Assembly (NCBI GenBank): GCA_000514715.1
Contig: AZWL01000012.1
Location: forward strand, 62,001 to 126,000
Origin: Streptomyces sp. CNH099
Lineage (GTDB): Bacteria; Actinomycetota; Actinomycetes; Streptomycetales; Streptomycetaceae
Reading direction: 5' to 3'
Length of the DNA: 64,000 nucleotides
Below, piece after piece: positions 1 through 8,349 of this stretch (positions are counted from its first letter, which is position 1; the number at the start of each line of letters is the position of its first letter). A program made the position numbers and the translations under genes. The notes under the pieces are model-generated. The model saw nothing but the letters and a program-made list of their open reading frames with translations. It did not search any database and was not told the origin of the DNA.

Positions 1-227
1 ACCCGCCGACGATCTTCAGCAAGGAGCTGGTGCGCGGCGTGACGTTCGTCGTGCCGCTGGCGTTCGTGAACTGGCTGCCGGCCCTGCACGTGCTCGGCCG
101 GGACGACCCGCTGGGCCTGCCCGGCTGGGTGGACTTCGCCTCGCCGCTGGTCGCCGCCGCGTGCTGCGCGCTGGCCGGGCTGGCGTGGCGCACGGGGCTG
201 CGCGGCTACCGCAGCACGGGAAGCTGA
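1..227 (+). CDS. ABC-2 family transporter permease, C-terminal end (partial)
   Basis: Only the last ~75 codons are in the window; the reading frame is open from base 3 and stops at 225-227. The residues form two hydrophobic stretches separated by a short loop (DDPLGLPGW), ending in a basic tail. This fits the C-terminal membrane segments of an ABC-2 type export permease. The ATP-binding subunit gene begins 25 bp downstream on the same strand, so the two are almost certainly one export operon, probably with a second permease further upstream. The substrate cannot be read from this fragment. Confidence 0.7.
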   Translation, partial: PPTIFSKELVRGVTFVVPLAFVNWLPALHVLGRDDPLGLPGWVDFASPLVAAACCALAGLAWRTGLRGYRSTGS

Positions 228-252
228 ACCGGACGGGACGAGGGAGGAACGC

Positions 253-1191
253 GTGATCGAGGTGGAGGACCTGGAGAAGGTCTTCGTCGTACGCCGCCGG
301 GCGGGCCGGCTGCGCCGTACGAAGCACGAGGTGCGCGCCGTCGGCGGCATCAGCTTCGCCGTGCCGCGCGGCGAGGTCGTCGGCTACATCGGCCCCAACG
401 GCGCGGGCAAGTCCACCACCATCAAGATGCTCACCGGCATCCTCACCCCCAGCTCGGGCCGGCTGCGCGTCGTCGGCATCGACCCCGCCCGCGAGCGGAC
501 CCGGCTGGCCCGGCGCATCGGCGTCGTCTTCGGCCAGCGCACCACCCTGTGGTGGGACCTGCCGCTGCTCGACTCGTACCGGCTGATGCGCCGCATGTAC
601 CGCATACCCGACGACCGCTACCGCGCCAACCTGGAGCGCTGCACCGAACAGCTCGGCCTGGGCGAGCTGCTGGAGGTGCCGGTGCGGCAGCTGTCCCTCG
701 GCCAGCGGATGCGCGGCGACATCGCGGCGGCCCTGCTGCACGACCCCGAGGTGCTGTACCTGGACGAGCCGACGATCGGTCTCGACGTGCTGAGCAAGGC
801 GAAGGTGCGGGAGTTCCTGCGCGAGCTGAACGCCGACCGCGGCACGACGGTGCTGCTCACCACGCACGACCTGTCCGACATCGAGCAGCTGTGCCGGCGG
901 GTGATGGTCATCGACCACGGCCGGCTGATGTACGACGGCGGCCTCGACGGGCTGCACGCGGTCGGCGAGAGCGAGCGGATGCTCGTCGTGGACCTGGAGC
1001 GCGAGCTGCCGCCCATCGACGTCGCCGGCTGCCGGACCGTGCGGGTGGAGGGCCCGCGGCAGTGGCTCGCGTTCCCCGCCGGGGCCAGCGCGGCGCCGCT
1101 CGTCGCGGAGGTGGCCGAGCGGTGGCCGCTGGTGGATCTCTCGGTGCGGGAACCCGACATCGAGGACGTCATCGCCCGCATGTACGCATAG
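253..1191 (+). CDS. ABC transporter ATP-binding protein (ABC-2 exporter)
   Basis: The 312-residue cytoplasmic ATPase subunit energises the permease encoded just upstream. Visible motifs in order are Walker A GPNGAGKST (residues 47-55), a Q-loop at FGQRT (~93-97), the ABC signature LSLGQ (147-151), Walker B VLYLDEP (167-173) and the switch histidine in TTHD (203-206). The C-terminal ~90 residues form the accessory domain usual in ABC-2 exporters of this type. GTG at 253 is chosen because GGGAGG lies 6-10 bases before it. It belongs to the group often found with paired DUF990-type permeases in streptomycetes. The cargo is unknown. Confidence 0.9.
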   Translation: MIEVEDLEKVFVVRRRAGRLRRTKHEVRAVGGISFAVPRGEVVGYIGPNGAGKSTTIKMLTGILTPSSGRLRVVGIDPARERTRLARRIGVVFGQRTTLWWDLPLLDSYRLMRRMYRIPDDRYRANLERCTEQLGLGELLEVPVRQLSLGQRMRGDIAAALLHDPEVLYLDEPTIGLDVLSKAKVREFLRELNADRGTTVLLTTHDLSDIEQLCRRVMVIDHGRLMYDGGLDGLHAVGESERMLVVDLERELPPIDVAGCRTVRVEGPRQWLAFPAGASAAPLVAEVAERWPLVDLSVREPDIEDVIARMYA

Positions 1192-1201
1192 GCTCGTTCC
1201 C

Positions 1202-1951
1202 ATGACGAGCGATGAGCACCTGCCGGAGCTGCGGGCCTCGGACGCCGACCGGGACCGGGTCGCCGCGGTCCTGCGCGACGCGCTGGCGGAGGGCCGGCTC
1301 GCCATGGACGAGTTCGAGGAGCGGCTGGAGGAGACGTACCGGGCGAAGACCTACGCCCAACTGGAGCCGCTCACCCGCGACCTGCCCGCGGCGGGGGGCC
1401 GGCCCGCGGTCCCCGCCGGGGGCGGGACCGCGCCGGCGGGCCGGCCGGCGGCGGGCTGGGCCGGGCGCATCGGCGGCGAGGCGACGTCCCGCAGGGGCAT
1501 CGCCGTCATGAGCGGCTTCGAGCGCAAGGGGCGCTGGACGGTGCCGCGGCGCTTCACGATGTTCTCGTTCTGGGGCGGCGGCGAACTCGACCTGCGCGAG
1601 GCGGACTTCGAGGCCGCGGAGGTGGAGATCCGCTGCATCATGATCATGGGCGGGGCCAACGTGACCCTCCCGCCCGACATCGCCCTGGAGGTCCGCGGCA
1701 TCGGCGTCATGGGCGGCTTCGACCACTCCCACACCGGCGTCCCCCACACCCCCGGCACCCCGCGCGTCACGATCACCGGCTTCGCCCTCTGGGGCGGCGT
1801 GGGCACGAGCCGGAAGAAGACCAAGGCGGCCCGCCGCGCGGAGGCGGAGGCGGCCAGGGAGCAGCGCCGGGTGGCCAGGGAGGAGCGCCGGCTCGCCAGG
1901 GAGGAGCGGCGCCTGGCGCGCGAGGAGCAGCGCCGCAAGCGCCTGGAGTAG
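1202..1951 (+). CDS. DUF1707 protein with LiaF-like C-terminal domain and Arg/Glu-rich tail
   Basis: The 249-residue protein starts with a DUF1707 domain (about residues 9-61, RASDADRDRVAAVLRDAL...GRL...EFEERL), a small helical module common in actinobacterial membrane or stress proteins. A Pro/Gly-rich linker leads to a beta-rich segment (~100-195) with repeated IMGG/VMGG turns, like the cell-wall-active-antibiotic-response domain of LiaF/YvqF. The last ~45 residues are a charged helix of repeated REERRLA units, likely a coiled coil or nucleic-acid-binding tail. No membrane segment is evident. It begins 10 bp after the ABC gene stop and is probably cotranscribed. A role in envelope stress is inferred only. 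Confidence 0.75.
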   Translation: MTSDEHLPELRASDADRDRVAAVLRDALAEGRLAMDEFEERLEETYRAKTYAQLEPLTRDLPAAGGRPAVPAGGGTAPAGRPAAGWAGRIGGEATSRRGIAVMSGFERKGRWTVPRRFTMFSFWGGGELDLREADFEAAEVEIRCIMIMGGANVTLPPDIALEVRGIGVMGGFDHSHTGVPHTPGTPRVTITGFALWGGVGTSRKKTKAARRAEAEAAREQRRVAREERRLAREERRLAREEQRRKRLE

Positions 1952-2039
1952 GCCCCGGCCGGGCCGGCGGACCGGGCGCGGGCAGGTGGCCGCCGCCCGG
2001 GGGGGGCGCGTCCGGCCGGGCGGGCGCAGGCCCGCCGCT

Positions 2040-3665
2040 CTAGCGACCGGGCGGCGTTCCGCTCACCGCCGCGCGGCCGGCCCCGGCGGCGCCGCCCGAC
2101 CCGTCGCCGGGCGGCCCGTCCCCGGAAGCCCCGTCCCCGGGCGCACCGGCGTCCGGCGCGCCGGCGCCGGTGCGGCGGCCGAGCAGGACGCGCACGGCGG
2201 CACCGCCGGCGGCCAGCACGAGGACGGTGCCGGCCAGCGTCAGCGCGTACCCGTTGTCGAAGGCCGCCACCGCCGTCTCCAGCAGCGGCCGGGAGCCGTC
2301 CGGCGGCAGTCCGGCGGCGACGGCGCGGGCCTCGTCGAGGCTGTCCGCCGCCCGGCCGGGGACCCCGGCGGGGAGGTCGACGGTGGCGGTGTAAACGGCG
2401 GTCATGGCGCTGCCCAGGACCGCGACGCCGGTGAGGCTGCCCAGCTCGTACGAGACCTCCTCGACCGACGACGCCATCCCGGCCCGGTGCGGCGGGGCGC
2501 CGCCGATGATCGCGGCGGAGGCCGCGGTCATGACCGTGCCGAGCCCGAGGCCCGCCAGGACCGTGCCGGGGACGATCCACCCCGCGGCGTGCCCGGCGGC
2601 CAGCAGCGGGCCGGCGCCCGGGGTGAGCAGGAGCGTCAGCGCGACGCCGAGGGCGCCGAGGAGCAGGCCGCCGCCGACGAGGCGCCGCACCGGTACGCGG
2701 TGGACGAGGGCGCCGGCGACGATGCCGGCCGGGAGCGCGCCGAGCGCGGAGGTGGCGACCAGCAGCCCGGCGTGCAGCGGGCTGAGGCCGAGCACGAGCT
2801 GGAGGCGCTGGGCGAGGACCAGCTCGATGCCGGCGGTGGCGAACATCGAGAGCCCCGCGCCGAGCACGCCGGCGAGGAGCCGGCGGTTGCGGAAGAGCGC
2901 GAAGTCGATCAGCGGGTACGTGCGGGTGCGCTGGCGGCGTACGAAGACGGTGAAGCCCGCCGCGGAGACCAGCAGCGCCACCGCGATGTGCAGCGGGTCG
3001 GGCGCCGGCCGCGCGCCTTCCTTGATCGCGTAGACGAGGCCCACCAGACCGGCCATGACCTGCGCGGAGGCCACCGGGTCCCACGGCCGGTCCCGGCTGC
3101 CGGAGCCGCCGGGCGCGAGCACCGCGGTCGCGGCGAGCGCCGCCAGCACGACGGGGACGTTGACGAGGAAGACCGAGCCCCACCAGAAGTGGTCGAGCAG
3201 CAGCCCGCCCGCGACGGGCCCGAGCGCGGCGCCGACGACGGCGATCGTGCCCCAGATGCCGATCGCGATGCCGCGCTCGCGCTCGTCCTCGAAGGTGAGC
3301 CGGATCAGCGCGAGCGTCGCGGGCATCATCGCCGCCGCGCCGACCGCGAGCAGGGCGCGGGCGCCGATCAGCACCGCCGCCGAGGGGGCGAACGCGGCCA
3401 GCGTGGAGGCGGTTCCGAAGACGACGAGCCCGACGAGGAACATGCGCTTGTGGCCGACGCGGTCGCCGAGCGTGCCGGCGCCCAGCAGCAGCCCGGCCAT
3501 CACCAGCGGGTAGGCGTTGATGATCCAGAGCTTCGACGAGGCGTCGGCGTGCAGGTCGGCGGTGAGGGTGGGCAGCGCGGTGTAGAGGATCGTCATGTCG
3601 AGCGAGATGAGCAGCAGTCCCGCCGAGACGGTGGCGAGCACCCACCAGCGTCGCGCCATGGTCAT
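2040..3665 (-). CDS. MFS drug efflux transporter, DHA2 (14-TM, EmrB/QacA) type
   Basis: The 541-residue inner-membrane antiporter begins MARRWWVLATVSAGLLLISLDMTIL, the typical DHA2 first helix with the acidic D-x-T/motif D1. It carries motif A LGDRVGHKR in the loop between helices 2 and 3 and motif C GAALGPVAGG in helix 5, the antiporter signature. Length and hydrophobic pattern suit fourteen helices. The C-terminal ~45 residues are a Gly/Asp/Pro-rich disordered tail. It lies 42 bp downstream of a TetR gene on the same strand and is presumably repressed by it. The drug substrate cannot be predicted. ATG 3665 is preceded by AAGG; a second ATG two codons later is possible. Confidence 0.9.
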   Translation of the reverse strand: MTMARRWWVLATVSAGLLLISLDMTILYTALPTLTADLHADASSKLWIINAYPLVMAGLLLGAGTLGDRVGHKRMFLVGLVVFGTASTLAAFAPSAAVLIGARALLAVGAAAMMPATLALIRLTFEDERERGIAIGIWGTIAVVGAALGPVAGGLLLDHFWWGSVFLVNVPVVLAALAATAVLAPGGSGSRDRPWDPVASAQVMAGLVGLVYAIKEGARPAPDPLHIAVALLVSAAGFTVFVRRQRTRTYPLIDFALFRNRRLLAGVLGAGLSMFATAGIELVLAQRLQLVLGLSPLHAGLLVATSALGALPAGIVAGALVHRVPVRRLVGGGLLLGALGVALTLLLTPGAGPLLAAGHAAGWIVPGTVLAGLGLGTVMTAASAAIIGGAPPHRAGMASSVEEVSYELGSLTGVAVLGSAMTAVYTATVDLPAGVPGRAADSLDEARAVAAGLPPDGSRPLLETAVAAFDNGYALTLAGTVLVLAAGGAAVRVLLGRRTGAGAPDAGAPGDGASGDGPPGDGSGGAAGAGRAAVSGTPPGR

Positions 3666-3707
3666 CGGGCACCTTGCCTTCCGCGTGTGTGCGTACGCGC
3701 CCGGGGC

Positions 3708-4250
3708 TCAGGGCGCCGGGTCGGTGAGCGCGGCGAGCCGGTCCCGCACCGCCTCGGCCACCCCCGGGGCGAGCGCCGTCTGCGCGGTGGCGTGGAACAG
3801 CCACAGCCCGTCCGCCGCCAGCCGGGCCAGGAACAGGTCGACGGCCTCCGGGTCCGGGTCGGGGCCGGGCGGCTCCGGCGCCCAGCGGTCCGCGAACTCG
3901 TCCCAGATCCGCGCCAGCTCCGGCCGGGTCGCCGACGCGACCATGAAGGCGAAGTCCGCCCGCCCGCCGCCCTGGCCGCAGCACCGCACGTAGGCGGCGG
4001 CCCGCTCGCGGGCGGTGGCCTCCTCGAACGGCTTGCCCAGCGCGGCGCGCAGGTCCCGGTCCAGCGCCTCGGTCAGGTGCCGCTGGATCGCCGCCAGCAG
4101 CGCGTCCCGGGTGGGGAAGTGGTACATCAGCCCGGGCTTGGTCAGCCCGGCCTCGGCGGCGGCGGCGTCGAGCGTGAGGGCGGTGACGCCCGCCCGCTCG
4201 ACCACGCGGACGGCCGCTTCGAGGATCTGGTGGCGGGAGCTGGGTCGCAT
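3708..4250 (-). CDS. TetR family transcriptional regulator
   Basis: The 180-residue repressor has an N-terminal TetR helix-turn-helix (residues ~5-50: RHQILEAAVRVVERAGVTALTLDAAAAEAGLTKPGLMYHFPTR split over the three helices) and a helical ligand-binding C-terminal domain. The start at 4250 is fixed because a perfect operator palindrome lies directly upstream (4256-4285). The gene is followed after 42 bp by the MFS efflux gene, so this is an autoregulated repressor-pump operon induced by the pump's substrate. A second target could be the divergent DUF445 gene, whose start is ~105 bp beyond the palindrome. Confidence 0.9.
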   Translation of the reverse strand: MRPSSRHQILEAAVRVVERAGVTALTLDAAAAEAGLTKPGLMYHFPTRDALLAAIQRHLTEALDRDLRAALGKPFEEATARERAAAYVRCCGQGGGRADFAFMVASATRPELARIWDEFADRWAPEPPGPDPDPEAVDLFLARLAADGLWLFHATAQTALAPGVAEAVRDRLAALTDPAP

Positions 4251-4255
4251 ACCCG

Positions 4256-4285
4256 GTAACTTTACCATCCGAAAGGTAAAGTTAC
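4256..4285. promoter_or_regulatory. TetR operator palindrome
   Basis: Perfect inverted repeat with 11-bp arms: GTAACTTTACC (4256-4266) and GGTAAAGTTAC (4275-4285), separated by 8 bp. It begins 5 bp upstream of the tetR start codon, so repressor binding would block transcription of tetR and the efflux gene. Size and symmetry are those of TetR-family operators. It is an AT-richer island in otherwise GC-rich DNA, which makes it stand out. Confidence 0.85.
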
Positions 4286-4391
4286 GATCGAGCCGGGAAC
4301 CCCGGGGCCGCGCCGGATGTGAAGGACGGTGACGAGCCCGGGGGACAATGGCCGCCGGGGGACGTGGGACGGCGTGAGCGGACGGAGCGGG

Positions 4392-5684
4392 ATGGCGCGG
4401 GCGACAACAGACGGACCGGGTGGTTTCGCCTACACCGATGCCGACGCGGAGAAGCGGCGCGGCGTGCGCCGGATGAAGACCACCGCCACCGGCCTGCTGC
4501 TGCTGGCCGCCGTGGTCTTCACCCTCGCCCGCTGGGCGCAGCACAACGGCGCCGGCGCCTGGTCGGGCTACGTCGCCGCGGCGGCGGAGGCGGGCATGGT
4601 GGGCGCGCTGGCGGACTGGTTCGCGGTCACCGCGCTGTTCAAGCGGCCCCTCGGCCTGCCCATCCCGCACACCGCGATCATCCCCACCAAGAAGGACCAG
4701 CTCGGCCGGAGCCTCGGCGACTTCGTCGGCGAGAACTTCCTCTCCGCCGAGGTGGTGCGCGGCCGGCTGCACGCCCTCGGCCTCGGCAGCCGCGTCGGCG
4801 GCTGGCTCGCCGAGCCCGCCAACGCCGACCGCGTCACCGCCGAGGCGTCGACCGCGCTGCGCGGCGCGCTGGCCGTCCTGCGGGACAACGACGTCCAGGC
4901 CGTCGTCGGCGAGGCCATCAACCGCCGCGCCGCCGCGCTGGAGGTCGGTCCCGGGCTCGGCAAGCTGCTGGAGAAGGTCGTCGCGGACGGCGGCCACCGC
5001 CGCGTCGTCGACATGGTCTGCGAGCGCGCCGAGAACTGGCTGATCCTCAACGGCCCCTCGGTCGTCGGCGCCGTCGCCGGCGGCGCGCCCGGCTGGACCC
5101 CCAAGTTCGTGGACCGCCGGGTCGGCGAGCGGGTCTACAAGGAACTGCTGCGGTTCATCGGCGAGATGCGCGAGTCCCCGGAGCACCCGGCGCGCGGCGC
5201 GCTCGACCGGTTCCTCACCGACTTCGCCGCCGACCTGCAGGGCGACACCGCGACCCGGGCGCGCGTCGAGCGGCTCAAGGGCGAGGTCCTGGCCCGCGAC
5301 GAGGTGCAGGACTTCATCGCCTCGGCCTGGACGTCGCTCCGCGGCATGATCGTCGGCGCGGCGGAGGACGAGCGCAGCGAGCTGCGGCTGCGGGCGCGGG
5401 CCGCGCTGCTGTCGTTCGGGCAGCGGATGGCCGCGGACAAGCGGCTGCAGGCGAAGGTCGACGGCTGGGCGGAGGACGTCGCGACGCACGTGGTGACGAC
5501 GTACCAGCACCAGATCACCTCGCTGATCACGGACACGGTGGCGGGCTGGGACGCGGACCACACGTCGCGGAAGATCGAGGCGCACATCGGGCGGGACCTG
5601 CAGTTCATCCGCATCAACGGCACGGTGGTGGGCGCGCTCGCGGGCCTGGTCATCTACACCGTGTACCGGGCGATCGCGGGCTGA
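4392..5684 (+). CDS. DUF445 family membrane protein
   Basis: The protein is 430 residues from ATG 4392. This start has GGAG 5 bp upstream and is preferred over GTG codons at 4329 and 4374. An N-terminal membrane helix (KTTATGLLLLAAVVFTLARW) is followed by the DUF445 signature EAGMVGALADWFAVTALFKRPLGLPIPHTAIIP (read in two parts: AGMVGALADWFAVTALF, then PIPHTAIIPTKKDQLG). A long helical, probably coiled-coil middle follows, and a final hydrophobic segment (GTVVGALAGLVIYTVYRAIAG) closes it. DUF445 proteins are membrane-anchored; their biochemical role is not established. The gene is divergent from the tetR operon. Confidence 0.85.
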   Translation: MARATTDGPGGFAYTDADAEKRRGVRRMKTTATGLLLLAAVVFTLARWAQHNGAGAWSGYVAAAAEAGMVGALADWFAVTALFKRPLGLPIPHTAIIPTKKDQLGRSLGDFVGENFLSAEVVRGRLHALGLGSRVGGWLAEPANADRVTAEASTALRGALAVLRDNDVQAVVGEAINRRAAALEVGPGLGKLLEKVVADGGHRRVVDMVCERAENWLILNGPSVVGAVAGGAPGWTPKFVDRRVGERVYKELLRFIGEMRESPEHPARGALDRFLTDFAADLQGDTATRARVERLKGEVLARDEVQDFIASAWTSLRGMIVGAAEDERSELRLRARAALLSFGQRMAADKRLQAKVDGWAEDVATHVVTTYQHQITSLITDTVAGWDADHTSRKIEAHIGRDLQFIRINGTVVGALAGLVIYTVYRAIAG

Positions 5685-5764
5685 GCCGCGGCACAGACCG
5701 CGCCGGACCCGGGTGGGCGTGAGGGCAGCAGACGCCTCCGTCGTCGTCGATCCCGGTGTTCATG

Positions 5765-5940
5765 TTGACATCCTCCTCTCCCTGAAGGGAGGGGATTCCT
5801 GGCTCAGGCTGCCTCGGGGAGCGGCGCTCCCGGGGGTCTTACGCCCTCGGCACCAGCCGGGTTGAGACCAGCCCGGACGAGCATCACGCGGGCGGAGTTC
5901 TTGTCCCTGGGGGACACGGTTCCGCACGCGGTGCAGGTGT
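5765..5940 (-). ncRNA. Candidate omega-RNA (reRNA) overlapping the 3' end of tnpB
   Basis: TnpB nucleases of IS200/IS605 elements use an RNA made from the end of tnpB through the transposon right end, with the guide taken from the flanking DNA. Here the minus strand carries the expected layout: tnpB 3' end, a short spacer, a stable hairpin at 5775-5794, then the terminus TCAA at 5768-5765. The guide would be the minus-strand sequence starting at 5764 and running toward 5745. The 5' limit given is a guess, since it cannot be seen in sequence alone. Confidence 0.45.
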
Positions 5941-7021
5941 AGGTACGTTCCGAAAGAGGAAGTGCGTGCTTGGTTCTCGCTCCGCACGACGCGCAGTCCA
6001 TGGTGGTGTGCGCGGGGTGCACGAGGCGGACGTCCCGCCCGTGCTTGCGGCCCATCTCGATCAGGGCCGTCTTGGTTGCGCCGATCGCGGCGTCGGCCGC
6101 TTTGCGGGCCATGGTGGTCTTCGCGAGGAACTTGGGCCGGAAGTCCTCGACCGCGAGCGCGTCATGGTCACGGACGACGCGCTTGGCCCACTTGCGGGCG
6201 GTGTCCTGCCGCTGCCGGGCGATCTTCGCGTAGGTCTTCGCGCGCCACTTCTTTGCCTCGCGATATCCCTTCGATCCGGTCTGGCCCTTCATCGGCTTGC
6301 GGCGGGCCATCATCCGGTCGTACCGGGTCAGCTTGGTCTGTGCCTTCTTCCCTTGCTGCGCGTGGGGGAGGTCATGCGCGTCGGATGTGGTGGTGGCGGT
6401 CTCCTTCACGCCCCAGTCGATCCCGATCACGCGGCGGGTCTGCGGGAGTGGCTGAACCTGTGTGGGTACGACGAACGAGCAGTGCCAGTGCCCCACCGCG
6501 TCCTGGTAGACGCGGACCGAGGACGGCTTGGCGGGCAGGTCGCGGGACCACACCACGGTGAGCGCGATGTTCCCGGCGAGGTGGAGGCGGCCGTCCCTCA
6601 GACGGAAGCCACGCCGGGTGTAGTTCAGCGACGGCAGCGCGTCGCGCTTCCGCTTTACCTTGGGCATCCCGGCCCGGCGCCGCATCGGGAGCCGGTCTTT
6701 GATGTCCTTCAGGGCCTTGGCGCGGGACTTGCCGAAGTCGCGGATGGTCTGCTGCTGCGGCACCGAGGATCCCTGACGCAGCCACGCCATGGCGGTGCGG
6801 GCCTCGGTCAGCATCTTGTCGAGACGGGCCGGGCCGCACTTCTCGTCCTCGGAGTGTGCTCTGCGGGAGCGGGCCACGCTCTCGTTCCAGAGCCACCGGC
6901 AGCGCGCCCACTCGGCTTCCAGGCCGATACGGGCGGTCGACGGCACGCGCAGCCGGTAGGTGTACCGGGCGTGCCCGGCATTCTCCGCCTGTCGTTTCGC
7001 TGTCGTCACGACGTCAAACAT
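5804..7021 (-). CDS. tnpB: RNA-guided endonuclease TnpB (IS200/IS605 accessory protein)
   Basis: The 405-residue protein is full length with an intact RuvC-like active site: D202 in IGIDWG, E292 in AVEDF and D373 in SPRDKNSA. A four-cysteine zinc finger sits between the last two motifs (C343, C346, C363, C366). The N-terminal ~190 residues match the TnpB recognition/wedge region (QQTIRDFGKSRAKALKDIKD). The family cleaves double-stranded DNA next to a transposon-associated motif under an omega-RNA guide. All catalytic residues are present, so activity is plausible. No tnpA is adjacent. The C-terminal tail (GAEGVRPPGAPLPEAA) is Pro/Gly-rich, as in other actinobacterial TnpBs. Confidence 0.92.
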   Translation of the reverse strand: MFDVVTTAKRQAENAGHARYTYRLRVPSTARIGLEAEWARCRWLWNESVARSRRAHSEDEKCGPARLDKMLTEARTAMAWLRQGSSVPQQQTIRDFGKSRAKALKDIKDRLPMRRRAGMPKVKRKRDALPSLNYTRRGFRLRDGRLHLAGNIALTVVWSRDLPAKPSSVRVYQDAVGHWHCSFVVPTQVQPLPQTRRVIGIDWGVKETATTTSDAHDLPHAQQGKKAQTKLTRYDRMMARRKPMKGQTGSKGYREAKKWRAKTYAKIARQRQDTARKWAKRVVRDHDALAVEDFRPKFLAKTTMARKAADAAIGATKTALIEMGRKHGRDVRLVHPAHTTMDCASCGARTKHALPLSERTYTCTACGTVSPRDKNSARVMLVRAGLNPAGAEGVRPPGAPLPEAA

Positions 7022-7059
7022 ATGTCAAATCCCTGCATTCGAGCAACTACAGTGGCGGC

Positions 7060-7218
7060 ATGGATGAAGAGAAGCGCATCACGGTCCGGCTCCCCCTCGA
7101 ACTCCACGAACGTCTCGCCGCACTCGCGAAGCGAGACCGCAGGTCAGTCAACAGCGAGATCGTCCACCTCCTGGAAGTCGCGCTCACCGGTCGTCCGGCA
7201 GACACCGAATCGCCCTGA
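7060..7218 (+). CDS. Arc/CopG-type ribbon-helix-helix protein
   Basis: The 52-residue protein begins MDEEKRITVRLPLELHERLAALA, an RHH strand (ITVRLP) followed by two helices (LHERLAALAKRDRRS, VNSEIVHLLEVAL). This matches the Arc-like DNA-binding fold. It is divergent from tnpB with only 38 bp between start codons, so its promoter overlaps the start of tnpB, and an RHH dimer bound there would probably repress both genes. It falls inside the proposed IS limits and may be a passenger regulator of tnpB. It could instead be a chromosomal orphan antitoxin; no toxin gene is adjacent. Confidence 0.75.
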   Translation: MDEEKRITVRLPLELHERLAALAKRDRRSVNSEIVHLLEVALTGRPADTESP

Positions 7219-7454
7219 CGGCGATGCGGCCACCTCCGCCCCGTTCCGCAGGAGTCCGATTCCTCCCCGGCTTGACGCTCGAGCCCCTCAGAGGAACCCG
7301 GTGATGTACCGGCTCTTCACCGACCACGACCGCCTGGACCGCCGCAGAACGCACCCTTCTCTATCGCCTCCCGGGTCCACGGGCTGAACAGGGTCTTGCG
7401 GACCAAACGGCGATCAACGGAAGATCGATCGACCGCGGAGAGGGGAGTCGTCAC

Positions 7455-8312
7455 ATGAAGCTGCTGCGTGTCGGACCGGCGGGAAGCGAGCGCCCGGCCC
7501 TGCTGGACGCCGGAGGGACCCTGCGGGACCTCTCCGGGGTCGTGTCCGACGTGGACGGAGCGCTGCTGTCCGACGCCTCCGCGCTCGGCCGGGTACGGGA
7601 CGCCGCCGCGGCCGGCGACCTGCCGGCCCTCGACGCCGACGCGCTGCGGACCGGCCCGCCGCTGGCCCGCATCGGCAAGATCGTGTGCATCGGGCTGAAC
7701 TACCACGACCACGCCACCGAGACCGGCGCGGCCATCCCCGCGGAGCCGATCCTCTTCATGAAGGCCCCGGACACGGTGGTGGGGCCCGAGGACACGGTGC
7801 TCGTGCCGCGCGGCAGCGAGAAGACGGACTGGGAGGTGGAGCTGGCGGTGGTCATCGGCCGCACCGCCCGCTACCTGGCGTCCGACGCGGACGCGCTGGC
7901 CGCCGTCGCCGGCTACGCCGTGGCGCACGACGTCTCCGAGCGCGCGTTCCAGCTGGAGCGGGGCGGCCAGTGGGACAAGGGCAAGAACTGCGAGACGTTC
8001 AACCCGCTGGGCCCGTGGCTGGTGACGGCCGACGAGGTGCCGGACCCGCAGGCCCTGGGGCTGCGGCTGTGGGTGAACGGCGAGAAGCGGCAGGACGGCA
8101 CGACGGCGGACCAGATCTTCCCGGTCGCCCGGGTGGTCCGGTATCTGAGCCGGTTCATGACGCTGTACCCGGGCGACGTCATCAACACCGGCACGCCGGC
8201 GGGCGTCGCGATGGGCATGCCGGAGCCGAAGCCGTACCTGCGGGCGGGCGACGTGGTGGAGCTGGAGATCGACGGCCTGGGCCGGCAGCGCCAGGAGTTC
8301 AAGGCCGCGTAG
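7455..8312 (+). CDS. Fumarylacetoacetate hydrolase family protein
   Basis: The 285-residue cytosolic enzyme of the FAH superfamily hydrolyses or decarboxylates 2-oxo acids by C-C bond cleavage. Conserved features are GKIVCIGLNYHDHA (active-site start), the metal-binding acidic cluster in DWEVELAVVIG, HDVSERAFQ, and the C-terminal GDVINTGTPAGVAMG. This layout resembles bacterial 2,4-diketo-3-deoxy-L-fuconate hydrolase or ureidoglycolate-lyase-like members, but substrate cannot be assigned. The start at ATG 7455 follows GAGGGGAG. It lies just past the proposed IS left end, so its promoter may have been altered by the insertion. It is convergent with rdgB. Confidence 0.85.
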   Translation: MKLLRVGPAGSERPALLDAGGTLRDLSGVVSDVDGALLSDASALGRVRDAAAAGDLPALDADALRTGPPLARIGKIVCIGLNYHDHATETGAAIPAEPILFMKAPDTVVGPEDTVLVPRGSEKTDWEVELAVVIGRTARYLASDADALAAVAGYAVAHDVSERAFQLERGGQWDKGKNCETFNPLGPWLVTADEVPDPQALGLRLWVNGEKRQDGTTADQIFPVARVVRYLSRFMTLYPGDVINTGTPAGVAMGMPEPKPYLRAGDVVELEIDGLGRQRQEFKAA

Positions 8313-8349
8313 CGCGGCGGCCGGGCGCGCGGCGCCCGGCGGCCGCGCT
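8311..8349. terminator. Bidirectional hairpin terminator
   Basis: Arms 8311-8327 and 8333-8349 pair over 17 positions with one mismatch around a 5-base loop. The hairpin sits exactly between the convergent FAH-family gene and rdgB, overlapping both stop regions. No U-tract follows, as is usual in Streptomyces. Confidence 0.6.

Larger units (their letters stand above)
5765..7412 (-). mobile_element. TnpB-only IS200/IS605-type element (candidate limits)
   Basis: The element contains tnpB (minus strand) and a divergent ribbon-helix-helix gene but no TnpA Y1 transposase. Right end: just past the tnpB stop, bases 5775-5783 and 5786-5794 form a 9-bp hairpin followed on the minus strand by GGATGTCAA. 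This resembles the right end of many IS1341-type elements. Left end: the plus-strand pentamer ATCAA at 7413-7417 reads TTGAT on the minus strand, the target sequence known for some family members. I place the left limit there as an inference. Without tnpA the element would need a helper in trans or is fixed. Confidence 0.55.
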
